A DNA stretch of 28,293 nucleotides from assembly GCA_003485765.1 (NCBI GenBank), contig DNHS01000011.1, positions 161,751 to 190,043 of the forward strand. The letters are read 5' to 3'. Below the pieces are notes generated by a model that searched no databases, was not told where the DNA came from, and saw only the letters and a list, made by a program, of their open reading frames with translations. Numbering within the stretch: position 1 is the stretch's first letter; the number at the start of each line of letters is the position of its first letter. Shown here piece by piece: positions 20,201 through 27,406 of the stretch. The stretch is from Candidatus Omnitrophota bacterium. Its GTDB lineage: Bacteria; Omnitrophota; Gorgyraeia; Gorgyraeales; Gorgyraeaceae. Made by a program: the position numbers and the translations under genes.

Positions 20201-23200
20201 TATGAATATCGAGCATTCTATGTCCCTGGCATCTAATCATAGTCTTGCAGCGCTTGCGGAAAAAATAATTAATAGTAGTGACGCAAGTAATCCTGGCTTG
20301 ATGACGATTAAGACAAGAAGACAGATTGAGCTTATGGACAAAAATAAAATAGTTGAATATGTAAGAAATAAGCTGGAAAGGCTTATAACAGGCGAACCTG
20401 GCGTAAACCTTGTTATTATAGACGGGGAAGCCAAGGCCGGGACAGATAAAACAGGCGGTTATATAGTCAGGGCTACCAGCATAGAATCTGTATCCAATCT
20501 TGTCACTGGCACTGTAACAGGTACGAGCGTAGATTTTTATAAAAGATACGATTCTGGAATAAAGCTTGAGCTGACAATACATTTCTTCTGGGGCAGCGGT
20601 TCTGTAAGAGCTATAGTGTCTAATGGTTTAAGGACCCAGGATTTTATACTTTTGGATGAAGGCAAGATTGTGGAGGCATCAAAGGCTGGAGAGCATAATT
20701 ATATGCAAATGGCTGGAGTAGGAGACCATATATCTTTTGGCGGCCCGTCTACAGGAAGGCCTGAGGGCTTTCAGGCCTTTGAGATGGAAGTTGTATTGGA
20801 AAGCATGGATTTCAAGATCAGGCACGAGGATTCTGTGACTCCTGATATGTATATGATGATGAATAAACAAGGGGTTATGACTGGATGGATGACATGGGGC
20901 GAGGCATTTGGCGTAGCTTATATAATGGGAGCTGCTGGCGGCAATGCTATGATGATGACAGAAAAAGGCATGACGCATATTAAAGATATTAAAATTACAG
21001 AAGAAATGTTAAGAAGCAAAGAAAAGATTTATGTATATGCAGGGGTTAAAAATCTTATTCAACAGATACAGATATGGATGGATTTTTTGAATGCAAGATC
21101 ACAGGAAGGTTTAACCGGACAGCCTGTTATTTTTAGGTTATTGGATGTAATTGGGGCTATGCCTCAGGATGTGCCAGTTTTGGTAAAGGCGAATGCTATA
21201 ATGTTTCTGCTTCGCATTAAAGAAGGCCTTGATGCGTTGCCAAAAAAGACATTAAAAAGCCGGGTTAAGGATACTGTGTCAGGTTTGGAATATAAAGTTT
21301 CAGAAGCGCTTGCAAAGCTGGATACAGAAAGGATAATATATGAATTAAAACAAGAATATATCGGCATGGGATTAGAACAGAGAAAAGCAAACAGAGATAG
21401 ATTTGTCTTATTGGGTCAAAGGGATGCGTTGATGAGGTCAGAGGTAAAGGCAGGAGATGAGACAATAGAGCTTTATGAGCTTGAGTCTATGTTTGGACGT
21501 ATTAAATCTTGGCAGATTATGGAAGGGATTTTGCAGGGGTTAGGCAATGATGGTGAGGCGTTTAAACGCATAATGCGGGAATTACAAATGAGTTATGAAA
21601 GGAACGCGCATGTTACAGCGGAATCAAAAACTGTTTCTTTGCCTCAGTCAGAACCAGGAGAAGAGTTTAACAATTATTTAAGGGACAATTTGCGTGTCAG
21701 TAAAGATGCCATAATTGAGCCTGGCGCTGTAGGACAGGTCCTTGAGCAAACCAGACAAGTATCAGAGAGCATAATGAATATTTACATGAATCCCGTAGAG
21801 ATCAAATCTGATATGCAAGCTGATGATGTCCAAAAAGACATCATAGCTGAGCTAAGGGCAAGAGAGCCAGAGGTATTTTATATAGAAGACGGAAAAGAAT
21901 ATATTCGCAGTTTGCGCTGGATAATGAGGAATATACATGAACGCAAGACAGGGGCTGTTGTAAATATCTCAGGAGATGTATCAAGCAGGCTGGATTTTAT
22001 TTTTAATGCGATATTTAAATATGCGTTAAGGCAGCATATTTATGTGATTGTATCAGAAGAAGACTCTCTTATCGTTTATGGTGTTGGGGCGAATAAGACA
22101 AAAGATGTCAATAGCTACAGGATAGTTTTGTTTTTAGACCCGATTGATGGTTCGAGCCAGATCAAAGATGAGGGAAATTTTGGAAGTATTTTTACCTTAG
22201 GATTTCTCAGGCCTGGCCAGAGTCTTGAGGACGGAACATTTGATGCGCGCAGGCAGGTTCTATTAGATTTCGATCTGCAATACGGAGAGACTACGCAGCT
22301 GATAGTCCATAATCCTGCAAATAAAGATGGCGAAGATGAGCTTGTAGAATTTGCTTTGCATGATAGTCTTGATAATGGCCCGGTTTTCAGGGAAGAATTG
22401 CGATATAAGAATACAACAGACATAGAGCTTCAAAACCTTAAATGGGAAGGATTGCTTCCTTTGCCTGACAGGGAAAATTCTGATACAGCGATACACCTTG
22501 CGCTGGGAGGGTCTTTAATGACAGACCTGCCTGAAGACGGAGACAAGTCGATGACAAAATGGCTTGTTAAAACTTATGGTTATAAGCAGCAATATACCGG
22601 CGGGCTGATAAATGACATAAGGAAGATTTTTTCAGGACATTTTGTAAACCCTAATAGAGCTGGGTTTATTCACAAATACGGGAGGACAGGCGCGCATAGA
22701 GAAGGCAGACTAAGGACATCATTTGAAGGTTTTCATAATGCCTTGATGGCCAAATCGATAGGCGCTGAAGTTACGAATGAAAGACAGCCGCTTCTTAATA
22801 TCAGAATAGAAGGAGATTCACCAAGCAAAATTAAGTGCGCTCATTATGCGGGAAGCGCCTGGATTATGAAATTATTTATGTCCTGGCACGATTATTGGAA
22901 TATCTATAGAACAAAAAACAATGGTTCCAGTATTTCTGACGAGGTAATGGATAAGACATTTGAAGAATTTATGAAGTTTTACAGTACTAATGCCGATAGG
23001 TTAATAAAGGAAATCATGGAGTATTCTAATTCCGGGGCTCAAGGCACTGCGCAGAAATCAGAAATGGATGTTAGAAAAGCATTGCTTTTATGGGACAGCG
23101 TTGATATGGAAGAAAATTATTTTCCAAGATTTCTTAAAATGACAGGAGATCAGGCTTATAAAAAACTTTTTCCTGAAACCTCAACTTTAGGGATTAATAA

Positions 23201-23234
23201 TTTAGCAATTTCAGTACGGGGAGGCAATATTTAA
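17232..23234 (+). CDS. Giant secreted multi-enzyme protein: degenerate plus second glucose-6-phosphate isomerase and class 1 fructose-1,6-bisphosphatase
   Basis: A Sec-type signal peptide is clear: KSLKK, a hydrophobic core, and a likely cut after LYA (residue 26). LRVPL follows at 36-40. A weak GAGAAG ribosome site precedes the ATG. About 105-480 aligns with a whole Firmicutes-type glucose-6-phosphate isomerase but is decayed: the SKSG loop reads STVSG (197-201) and the catalytic ESEGK region has Arg315 in place of Glu. About 505-1230 is a second isomerase resembling the type fused in Tal-Pgi proteins, with GGSVSG (583-588), SKSGVTTE (634-641), Glu829 in ESMGK, Lys948 in QPGVELAK and a candidate His1166 in GVGDHIS. 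About 1230-1545 is unrecognised. About 1545-1960 is class 1 fructose-1,6-bisphosphatase: a VSEED acidic pair, metal motif DPIDGSS (1636-1642), and YTGGLINDI matching the substrate-binding region. Both good enzyme domains yield or use fructose-6-phosphate. A signal peptide on such enzymes is unusual. Confidence 0.93.
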   Translation: MFNKSLKKYCSFIILAIFLIVNNLYALPGSIGKDKLRVPLIFSGSNRVNVLDVNTVDSYSRYYADIKLEQDKLQKQEEARAAELHKSLADDAKAGKIDMTGAISAEEIDKIKKLINLWVNTERYSQIVFISSEGHVLADAFLQALTATSDWNEELYKKKRPQVFFVDPLDSTDINRLVNSLSRPFSSNEVNKVLLVSTVSGVNRTGDIEIALTDAYASRVNVSKSDIKMDSAVTSLLLAGIVSENYVDDIYKGAKSAYDEWLDIKSQEEAAGYAAYKLASTQIRFAKTGQNISVFMMFSKRLKGFSVWLAQQFNREVGNSKLNILFSGEWSSDHRHSTSQAHVQARGFGYSASLDSAENHGFITFTYLIPEADDKKAVVVTGDANPRHIGYHVNFLRDVDREAQRLACQQADRPIVDVNFSARTPEDLGRFLHFGQVSALMAGRLAGSSGGENLLEQKIDDRMKMLSSAIPMKDGEIEIAQNILFLKDDGKFGGILGEKIQKELDDPKIKEKKMFNLVVKQMARLVGPKGGLDKVIKSVQSGHALVHLDPEQTRKAVDVSEAMAKRFLAGSDTESEVFVAAIGGSVSGDYLMRTLDLKDGPKVTFITDYDEERLGIILEKIRKSPEKIRIVIISKSGVTTEVDVNGMAMMDALKKALRAKGVSENDIKEHFLFITDPKLGDLREKVRNEGYISLDHPAHGGRFTILTELGLFFYFLKGGDKKGLLEALDNWGNNTKTLNSISKEIMPYKDALEKKDKKLKQRIEAIKNIFDILKKDPAVMSGFLRTLINTIQQTNPEEMRDTLVGIAVNGNTGQIINPGSPLFQQINTESMGKPGVRIYTVGACGLAGIESLWDRILSNGRIFVELYGEQRNDTTADDARRLQATWEILSEELTNHGVPVISVKTGNMGINSLVGIMRMIYLELAVSAEMYTPMAISSEGQPGVELAKAIGGALMAEVNAGTGHDYSLKERGPRIPRIPHDKIESIIEVPMNIEHSMSLASNHSLAALAEKIINSSDASNPGLMTIKTRRQIELMDKNKIVEYVRNKLERLITGEPGVNLVIIDGEAKAGTDKTGGYIVRATSIESVSNLVTGTVTGTSVDFYKRYDSGIKLELTIHFFWGSGSVRAIVSNGLRTQDFILLDEGKIVEASKAGEHNYMQMAGVGDHISFGGPSTGRPEGFQAFEMEVVLESMDFKIRHEDSVTPDMYMMMNKQGVMTGWMTWGEAFGVAYIMGAAGGNAMMMTEKGMTHIKDIKITEEMLRSKEKIYVYAGVKNLIQQIQIWMDFLNARSQEGLTGQPVIFRLLDVIGAMPQDVPVLVKANAIMFLLRIKEGLDALPKKTLKSRVKDTVSGLEYKVSEALAKLDTERIIYELKQEYIGMGLEQRKANRDRFVLLGQRDALMRSEVKAGDETIELYELESMFGRIKSWQIMEGILQGLGNDGEAFKRIMRELQMSYERNAHVTAESKTVSLPQSEPGEEFNNYLRDNLRVSKDAIIEPGAVGQVLEQTRQVSESIMNIYMNPVEIKSDMQADDVQKDIIAELRAREPEVFYIEDGKEYIRSLRWIMRNIHERKTGAVVNISGDVSSRLDFIFNAIFKYALRQHIYVIVSEEDSLIVYGVGANKTKDVNSYRIVLFLDPIDGSSQIKDEGNFGSIFTLGFLRPGQSLEDGTFDARRQVLLDFDLQYGETTQLIVHNPANKDGEDELVEFALHDSLDNGPVFREELRYKNTTDIELQNLKWEGLLPLPDRENSDTAIHLALGGSLMTDLPEDGDKSMTKWLVKTYGYKQQYTGGLINDIRKIFSGHFVNPNRAGFIHKYGRTGAHREGRLRTSFEGFHNALMAKSIGAEVTNERQPLLNIRIEGDSPSKIKCAHYAGSAWIMKLFMSWHDYWNIYRTKNNGSSISDEVMDKTFEEFMKFYSTNADRLIKEIMEYSNSGAQGTAQKSEMDVRKALLLWDSVDMEENYFPRFLKMTGDQAYKKLFPETSTLGINNLAISVRGGNI

Positions 23235-23256
23235 AAAGAGAAAATAGATAAAGGGA

Positions 23257-23290
23257 GATAAAGGGGACGTGTCAGAAAGGGACACGTCCC
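23257..23290 (+). repeat. Palindromic REP-like hairpin, copy 2
   Basis: GGGACGTGTC (23264-23273) and GACACGTCCC (23281-23290) form a perfect 10-base inverted repeat around a 7-base loop. It is preceded by two GATAAAGG-type units, and its first 18 bases are identical to 10695-10712, in the same orientation. No T run follows the stem. Confidence 0.72.
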
Positions 23291-23299
23291 AACGTCTAT

Positions 23300-23338
23300 A
23301 ACCGCGTCTTGATAATTATCGGGACACGGTTTTATTTT
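23300..23338 (+). terminator. Likely Rho-independent terminator after the giant-gene cluster
   Basis: AACCGCGTC (23300-23308) pairs with GACACGGTT (23323-23331), with one C/A mismatch. The stem continues inward through two G-U pairs into the palindrome GATAATTATC (23311-23320), leaving a small AATT loop. A T-rich tail (TTTTATTTT) follows directly. Its position, 65 bases after the stop of the third giant gene and before a new promoter, fits a terminator. The inner palindrome could instead be an operator. Confidence 0.5.
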
Positions 23339-23340
23339 AC

Positions 23341-23370
23341 TTGCTTACAGAGTTTGATTTTGATATGCTC
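23341..23370 (+). promoter_or_regulatory. Weak candidate promoter for the isomerase-like gene
   Basis: TTGCTT (23341-23346) and TATGCT (23365-23370), spaced 18 bases, are partial matches to sigma-70 boxes. They lie just after a likely terminator and 14 bases before the start codon, so any transcript leader would be very short. Confidence 0.25.
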
Positions 23371-23384
23371 AAGAGAGTAAAAAT

Positions 23385-25565
23385 ATGAAAAAGAATATTA
23401 AGATGAAAGAAAACGAAATACATAATCTTGAGGAGAAATTAAATACCGCGCTTAATAGCCATAAGAATGCGGAAATGGCCAGGCGGTTTCTTATGGCTGG
23501 GTATAAGCAGGATGGTTATGGTGCACCAGAAGGCTCGGCTATTAATGGATCATTTGCTTTTGAAGGGGAGCAAGGGTATTACGTAGAAGACTCCAGTGGA
23601 AAGCAAATTGGCAGAAAAGCATTTTTAGAAACAGTTAGTAAAATGGAAGAGTTTTTTAAGAGGCGGGCTAAAAGGCTTGGCAAACCTATAAGGTTTATTA
23701 TTAAGCCCGGGATAGGCGGCCAGCATACGCCGTTCCAGGGCATTGCGGATGTTTTTCAAGTTATCAATGCCAAGATGGGAAAGATTTCTGGCGAGTATGA
23801 ATTAGGTAAGGATTTTGAAGCTAGTATGTCTCAGATTGTAAAAGACCTTAATATAGACTGGGATCAGATAGCGGTTATTCCGAGTTCAAAATCAGGCTCA
23901 ACTGATGAAACTATGATGGTGTTTGTGGATATATTTTATGCGCTGTTGAAACATCAGGCAATAAAATCTGGCGCTGATGGAGAAAAATTTGCAGATATAG
24001 TATTAGATGCTTTGCATGAAGTAAATTTTATTAATGGTAAAGAACGGCCAGGTAAGGATCTATTCAAAGTGGATGTGGGTAGATTTAAAACAGATAGCCT
24101 TATTACTTTAATTTTTAATAAAGCTAAAACTCTGGGAGTTTCACGCGAACAAATAAATAATATATTTGCAAAAGTTCTTGGCAATATGTTTTTTGAAACT
24201 ACAGACAGGGTTGAGCAGAGCAGGCTTTCAGCTTTTATACACAATTCAGGGCTGGATAAAGAGTTAAGGGAAGACGCGCCTGGTTTCGGAGCGATGTTTG
24301 ATAATGTAGGCGGCAGATGGACAGCTGATTTACATATGATGGTGTTTCTGGCTTATCATGGCCTTGATGCTGAAAAGTACTGGAAAATACGTAGAACAGG
24401 CATAATTAAAGTCCGCGAAAGCACTCATGTCGGGAATGAACTAGGAAACAAGATTTTAGACGAAGGTATAACCGATATTGCTTTAGTGGTTCCTGATAAA
24501 TTTTTCTGGTTTGGTAAATCCAATGAGCAGAATTTTAATGAAAGCATCTGGCAGAATGGTTTTAGTAACCTTATAGCTGTCAGCGAGTCGCAATGGGATG
24601 CGCAAAAAAAACATTATGCAAATAATCCGAAAAGGCTCGTAATTAATATGTCTAATGCGAGCATACCTGCGAATTCATTTAATGTATTTAAAATAGATGC
24701 GCCTGATTTTAGCAAGCTTGATAATCAAAGTTTAGCAAGTGCATTTGCAGAGCTATTTACTCTTTTTTACGGTATGACAAATACAGTTGGAATCTCTTTA
24801 ATTGTCAGAGCTCTTAACCAAGCAGGATATACCACAGATGATGTTGATTTAAATGATCTTAGCAATCCTGCTACAAAAATTGTCCAGCAAAATCTTTATT
24901 TACGGCAGCCATATGTGGAGCTTGGTAAGGAGCTTTTAGAGAAGAGATTAAAAGATTTGCAGGAAAGAGAGGCCAATAACCCAGGCGCAATTGAGGCAGA
25001 ATTTGAGAGAATAAAGCAATTGGCAAGAGTTGGGAAACTGGAAACAAATATTGATGGATTAGATGCGCCTTTTCCATCAATGTTACAAAACGAGTATGAC
25101 TTGTTTTGTAACATTAGGGATATAATACGTAAGGCAAGCGAATTCGCCAGGGTGAATGAAAGGAAGCTTGTGCCTTTTATCTATTTGGAAGGAGACAAAT
25201 TTTATAATCTAAGAGATTATCTAATTTCTTTGGGTACTGAATGGGTTATGCAGGGAACAGGCGACCAGCATATCAGTTATCAACAGGTATTGGCTCAGCC
25301 TCAAAAGTATCTGCCGTTTATTATATCATTTGTTACTGAAAAACCTCTTAGCGGCAAGCCGGCAGTTGGTTTTGCTAAGGGTTATCTGGATAATATAAGC
25401 CCTCACATGGCGCGTGACTTTTTTGCAGAAGCTTCATATAGGGCGCTTACAGAACTTAGAGCAAATGAACTTGGGAAGGATCGATGCCAAGGCCTTTTCC
25501 TTAGGATGATTGATTCTAGTAAGAATATAGACATGCTTAAACAAGCTGCGAGGAGTATAATTTAA
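23385..25565 (+). CDS. Glucose-6-phosphate isomerase-like protein (stand-alone, cytosolic)
   Basis: The 726-residue product has no signal peptide, so it should act in the cytosol on glucose-6-phosphate/fructose-6-phosphate. Sugar isomerase (SIS) motifs are visible in order: PGIGGQH (108-114), SKSGST (168-173), NVGGRW (around 308-312), Glu386 in NESIW, QPYVELGK with Lys515, and GTGDQH with His629. The order Glu, then QP-VE-K, then a late TG-x-x-H motif resembles the isomerase part of Tal-Pgi fusion proteins. It is much longer than a standard isomerase of about 450-550 residues, with extra sequence between the motifs. AAGAGAG lies 7 bases before the ATG; a second ATG at 23403 is possible. It follows the giant-gene cluster after a likely terminator. 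The family is fairly sure, but the exact substrate is not: mannose-6-phosphate or a dual isomerase remains possible. Confidence 0.82.
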   Translation: MKKNIKMKENEIHNLEEKLNTALNSHKNAEMARRFLMAGYKQDGYGAPEGSAINGSFAFEGEQGYYVEDSSGKQIGRKAFLETVSKMEEFFKRRAKRLGKPIRFIIKPGIGGQHTPFQGIADVFQVINAKMGKISGEYELGKDFEASMSQIVKDLNIDWDQIAVIPSSKSGSTDETMMVFVDIFYALLKHQAIKSGADGEKFADIVLDALHEVNFINGKERPGKDLFKVDVGRFKTDSLITLIFNKAKTLGVSREQINNIFAKVLGNMFFETTDRVEQSRLSAFIHNSGLDKELREDAPGFGAMFDNVGGRWTADLHMMVFLAYHGLDAEKYWKIRRTGIIKVRESTHVGNELGNKILDEGITDIALVVPDKFFWFGKSNEQNFNESIWQNGFSNLIAVSESQWDAQKKHYANNPKRLVINMSNASIPANSFNVFKIDAPDFSKLDNQSLASAFAELFTLFYGMTNTVGISLIVRALNQAGYTTDDVDLNDLSNPATKIVQQNLYLRQPYVELGKELLEKRLKDLQEREANNPGAIEAEFERIKQLARVGKLETNIDGLDAPFPSMLQNEYDLFCNIRDIIRKASEFARVNERKLVPFIYLEGDKFYNLRDYLISLGTEWVMQGTGDQHISYQQVLAQPQKYLPFIISFVTEKPLSGKPAVGFAKGYLDNISPHMARDFFAEASYRALTELRANELGKDRCQGLFLRMIDSSKNIDMLKQAARSII

Positions 25566-25579
25566 AGGCATTTTTTCTC

Positions 25580-25609
25580 TTGACAGGCTTTCATAGTATG
25601 TAGTATATT
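25580..25609 (+). promoter_or_regulatory. Sigma-70-type promoter of the rimP-nusA-infB operon
   Basis: A perfect TTGACA (25580-25585) and TATATT (25604-25609) are 18 bases apart, in the gap after the isomerase-like gene. Transcription would start near 25616, giving a leader of about 60 bases that contains the hairpin at 25645-25673. Confidence 0.65.
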
Positions 25610-25635
25610 ATAAACATCTCTATGAAAGGGGGATT

Positions 25636-25656
25636 GTGATTTTTAAGTGGGTGTAG
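25636..25656 (+). CDS. Possible six-codon leader peptide upstream of rimP
   Basis: GTG at 25636 follows a strong AAAGGGGG ribosome site (25625-25632) at suitable spacing. It reads six codons (VIFKWV) and ends at a TAG (25654-25656) inside the loop of the terminator-like hairpin. A ribosome on it would cover the 5' arm of that hairpin. This is an inference from arrangement only; so short a frame can arise by chance. Confidence 0.25.
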   Translation: MIFKWV

Positions 25657-25673
25657 TATGCCCGCTTTTTTTT
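25645..25673 (+). terminator. Terminator-like hairpin in the rimP leader (candidate attenuator)
   Basis: AAGTGGG (25645-25651) pairs with CCCGCTT (25661-25667), with one G-U pair, over a 9-base loop. An unbroken run of eight T (25666-25673) follows, the form of an intrinsic terminator. It lies between the promoter and rimP rather than at an operon end, so attenuation of the operon is the natural reading. It also spans the upstream ATG candidate of rimP at 25658. Confidence 0.55.
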
Positions 25674-25678
25674 GTTTT

Positions 25679-26131
25679 ATGATAGATAAGATCAGAGAAA
25701 TTATAATGCCTGTCTTGCAAGAAGAAAATGCTGAACTTGTGGAGATTATCTATAGGAGAGAAGCTGGCAGGCAGGTTTTACGGCTTTTAGTGGATAGCAA
25801 TGGAGGCATTAAACTTGTAGATTGCGCGAGGCTGAATGAAAAAATAGGCCAGGTTCTGGACGAGCGAGATATTATACAGGAAAGTTATGTTATTGAAGTG
25901 GATTCGCCAGGGATTGACAGGCCGTTTAAAACAAAAAGAGATTACGAGAGGGCTATTGGAAGGCTTGTCAGGGTTACATTGAGCGAAAGGATACAGGATA
26001 AAAAGGAATACGTCGCTAGATTAGAAGAAGTATCTGATATAGGCGTGAAAATAGATGTGAAGAAAAAAGGCATTATAGAGATACCTTTTGAGAAGATTGT
26101 GAGGGCAAGGGAAGAAATTGAATTTAATTAA
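25679..26131 (+). CDS. rimP: Ribosome maturation factor RimP
   Basis: RimP binds the 30S subunit and helps its maturation. The 150-residue product shows the expected N-terminal helix (MIDKIREII), the LRLLVDS strand, the VDCARLNEKI helix, and the hallmark EVDSPGIDRPF, followed by the small beta-barrel C-terminal domain. An in-frame ATG at 25658 would add MPAFFCF, but those codons read through the hairpin arm and T run, so I prefer 25679; neither start has a good Shine-Dalgarno. Gene order rimP-nusA-infB is the conserved bacterial arrangement, with 15 bases before nusA. Confidence 0.95.
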   Translation: MIDKIREIIMPVLQEENAELVEIIYRREAGRQVLRLLVDSNGGIKLVDCARLNEKIGQVLDERDIIQESYVIEVDSPGIDRPFKTKRDYERAIGRLVRVTLSERIQDKKEYVARLEEVSDIGVKIDVKKKGIIEIPFEKIVRAREEIEFN

Positions 26132-26146
26132 AGTAAGGAGCATGAG

Positions 26147-27406
26147 ATGAACCAAGAACTATTGGCGATATTAGACAGCATTGAACGGGATAAAGGGATC
26201 AAGAAAGAGATTCTTATAAGAGCAATAGAGTCAGCGCTTATAAGCGCTGCGCGTAAAAATCTAGGAAAGCATGTTGAGGACATAAAAGCCGAATTTGACC
26301 CTCAGACAGGGGATTTTAAGGTTCTTACAGCAGAAGGCAAGGAGGTCTCCGGCGACTTTGGCAGAATTTCTGCGCAGACAGCCAAACAGGTCATTATACA
26401 AAAAATCCGCGAGGCTGAAAGGGACGTATTGTTTGAAGAATACAAGAAAAAGGTAAATGATCTTTGTTCAGGCGCTGTCCATAGATTTGAAAAAGGCATG
26501 CTAATTGTTGACCTTGGAAGAGCGGAAGGGATTTTGCCTAAAAGAGAGCTTCCTCCTAATGAAGAATACAGGCAGGGCGACAGGATCAAGGCATTGATAG
26601 TAGAGGTTAAAAAGTCTTCAAAAGGGCCTGAGATATTACTTTCCAGGACAAACCCTGGTTTTGTAAAAAGGCTTTTTGAATTAGAGGTGCCTGAGATATA
26701 CGAGGGCATTGTAGAAATAAAAGGTGTTTCAAGAGAAGCAGGCGACCGGTCAAAAATAGCTGTATATTCCAAGGATGATAAGGTTGATCCAGTCGGCGCG
26801 TGCGTAGGCATGAGAGGACAGAGGGTTAAAAATATTGTAAGGGAACTAGGGGGAGAAAAAATAGATATTGTGCGCTGGAGCGTCAATATGGGAGAATTTA
26901 TATCAGCTAGTCTGAGCCCAGCAGAGATTTCCGGGGTTAAAACGAGCGAGGCTGAAAGAAGGGCAGAGGTTATAGTGGCAGATGATCAGCTTTCCCTGGC
27001 AATAGGCAAGAAAGGCCAGAACGTGAGGCTTGCCGCAAAGCTTACAGGATGGAATATAGATATAAGAAGCAAATCTGAGATAGAGGAAGTAAAGGAAATT
27101 CCGATACTAGAGATTGATGGAATCGGGCCTAAGACTGAAAAAGAGCTTAAGAAAGCAGGGTATGATACAGTTGGGAAAATTATTAAGCTGGATTTGAAAG
27201 AGCTGACTGCTGTTAAGGGCGTTGGCAAGAAAACAGCTGAAAAAATTCTTAAATCCGCCAAAGAGCTCATGGAACACAAGGTGCATGAGGTAAGGGATAA
27301 GAAAAATAAAGAAAATAGAAATGCCAGGGCTGAGAAAGAACGAGAACTAGCCGCGGAAGTTGATAAAAAAGCAAAAGAGAAAGAACAGGAAGAGGGTAAA
27401 GAATGA
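26147..27406 (+). CDS. nusA: Transcription termination/antitermination factor NusA
   Basis: NusA binds RNA polymerase and modulates pausing, termination and antitermination. The 419-residue product has an N-terminal polymerase-binding domain, an S1 domain (GAVHRFEKGMLIVDLGRAEG region), KH1 with VGACVGMRGQRVK, and KH2 with LAIGKKGQNVRLA. A pair of helix-hairpin-helix motifs follows (IDGIGPKTEKEL and VKGVGKKTAEKIL), then a highly charged Lys/Glu tail. It lacks the two long acidic repeats of the E. coli protein. AAGGAG lies six bases before the ATG. Its TGA overlaps the infB start by two bases (ATGA), implying translational coupling. Confidence 0.97.
   Translation: MNQELLAILDSIERDKGIKKEILIRAIESALISAARKNLGKHVEDIKAEFDPQTGDFKVLTAEGKEVSGDFGRISAQTAKQVIIQKIREAERDVLFEEYKKKVNDLCSGAVHRFEKGMLIVDLGRAEGILPKRELPPNEEYRQGDRIKALIVEVKKSSKGPEILLSRTNPGFVKRLFELEVPEIYEGIVEIKGVSREAGDRSKIAVYSKDDKVDPVGACVGMRGQRVKNIVRELGGEKIDIVRWSVNMGEFISASLSPAEISGVKTSEAERRAEVIVADDQLSLAIGKKGQNVRLAAKLTGWNIDIRSKSEIEEVKEIPILEIDGIGPKTEKELKKAGYDTVGKIIKLDLKELTAVKGVGKKTAEKILKSAKELMEHKVHEVRDKKNKENRNARAEKERELAAEVDKKAKEKEQEEGKE

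Noticed and set aside
2..23234. Giant frames as an assembly artefact or reassigned stop codon
   Set aside because: Domain order and motifs run continuously without frame breaks. TAA ends all three giant genes and the isomerase gene, and TGA ends nusA normally, so reassignment is not needed.
25658..25678. Upstream rimP start at 25658
   Set aside because: The extra residues come from the hairpin arm and T run, and RimP proteins fit a start at 25679. Coupling to the leader frame stop at 25656 keeps it possible.
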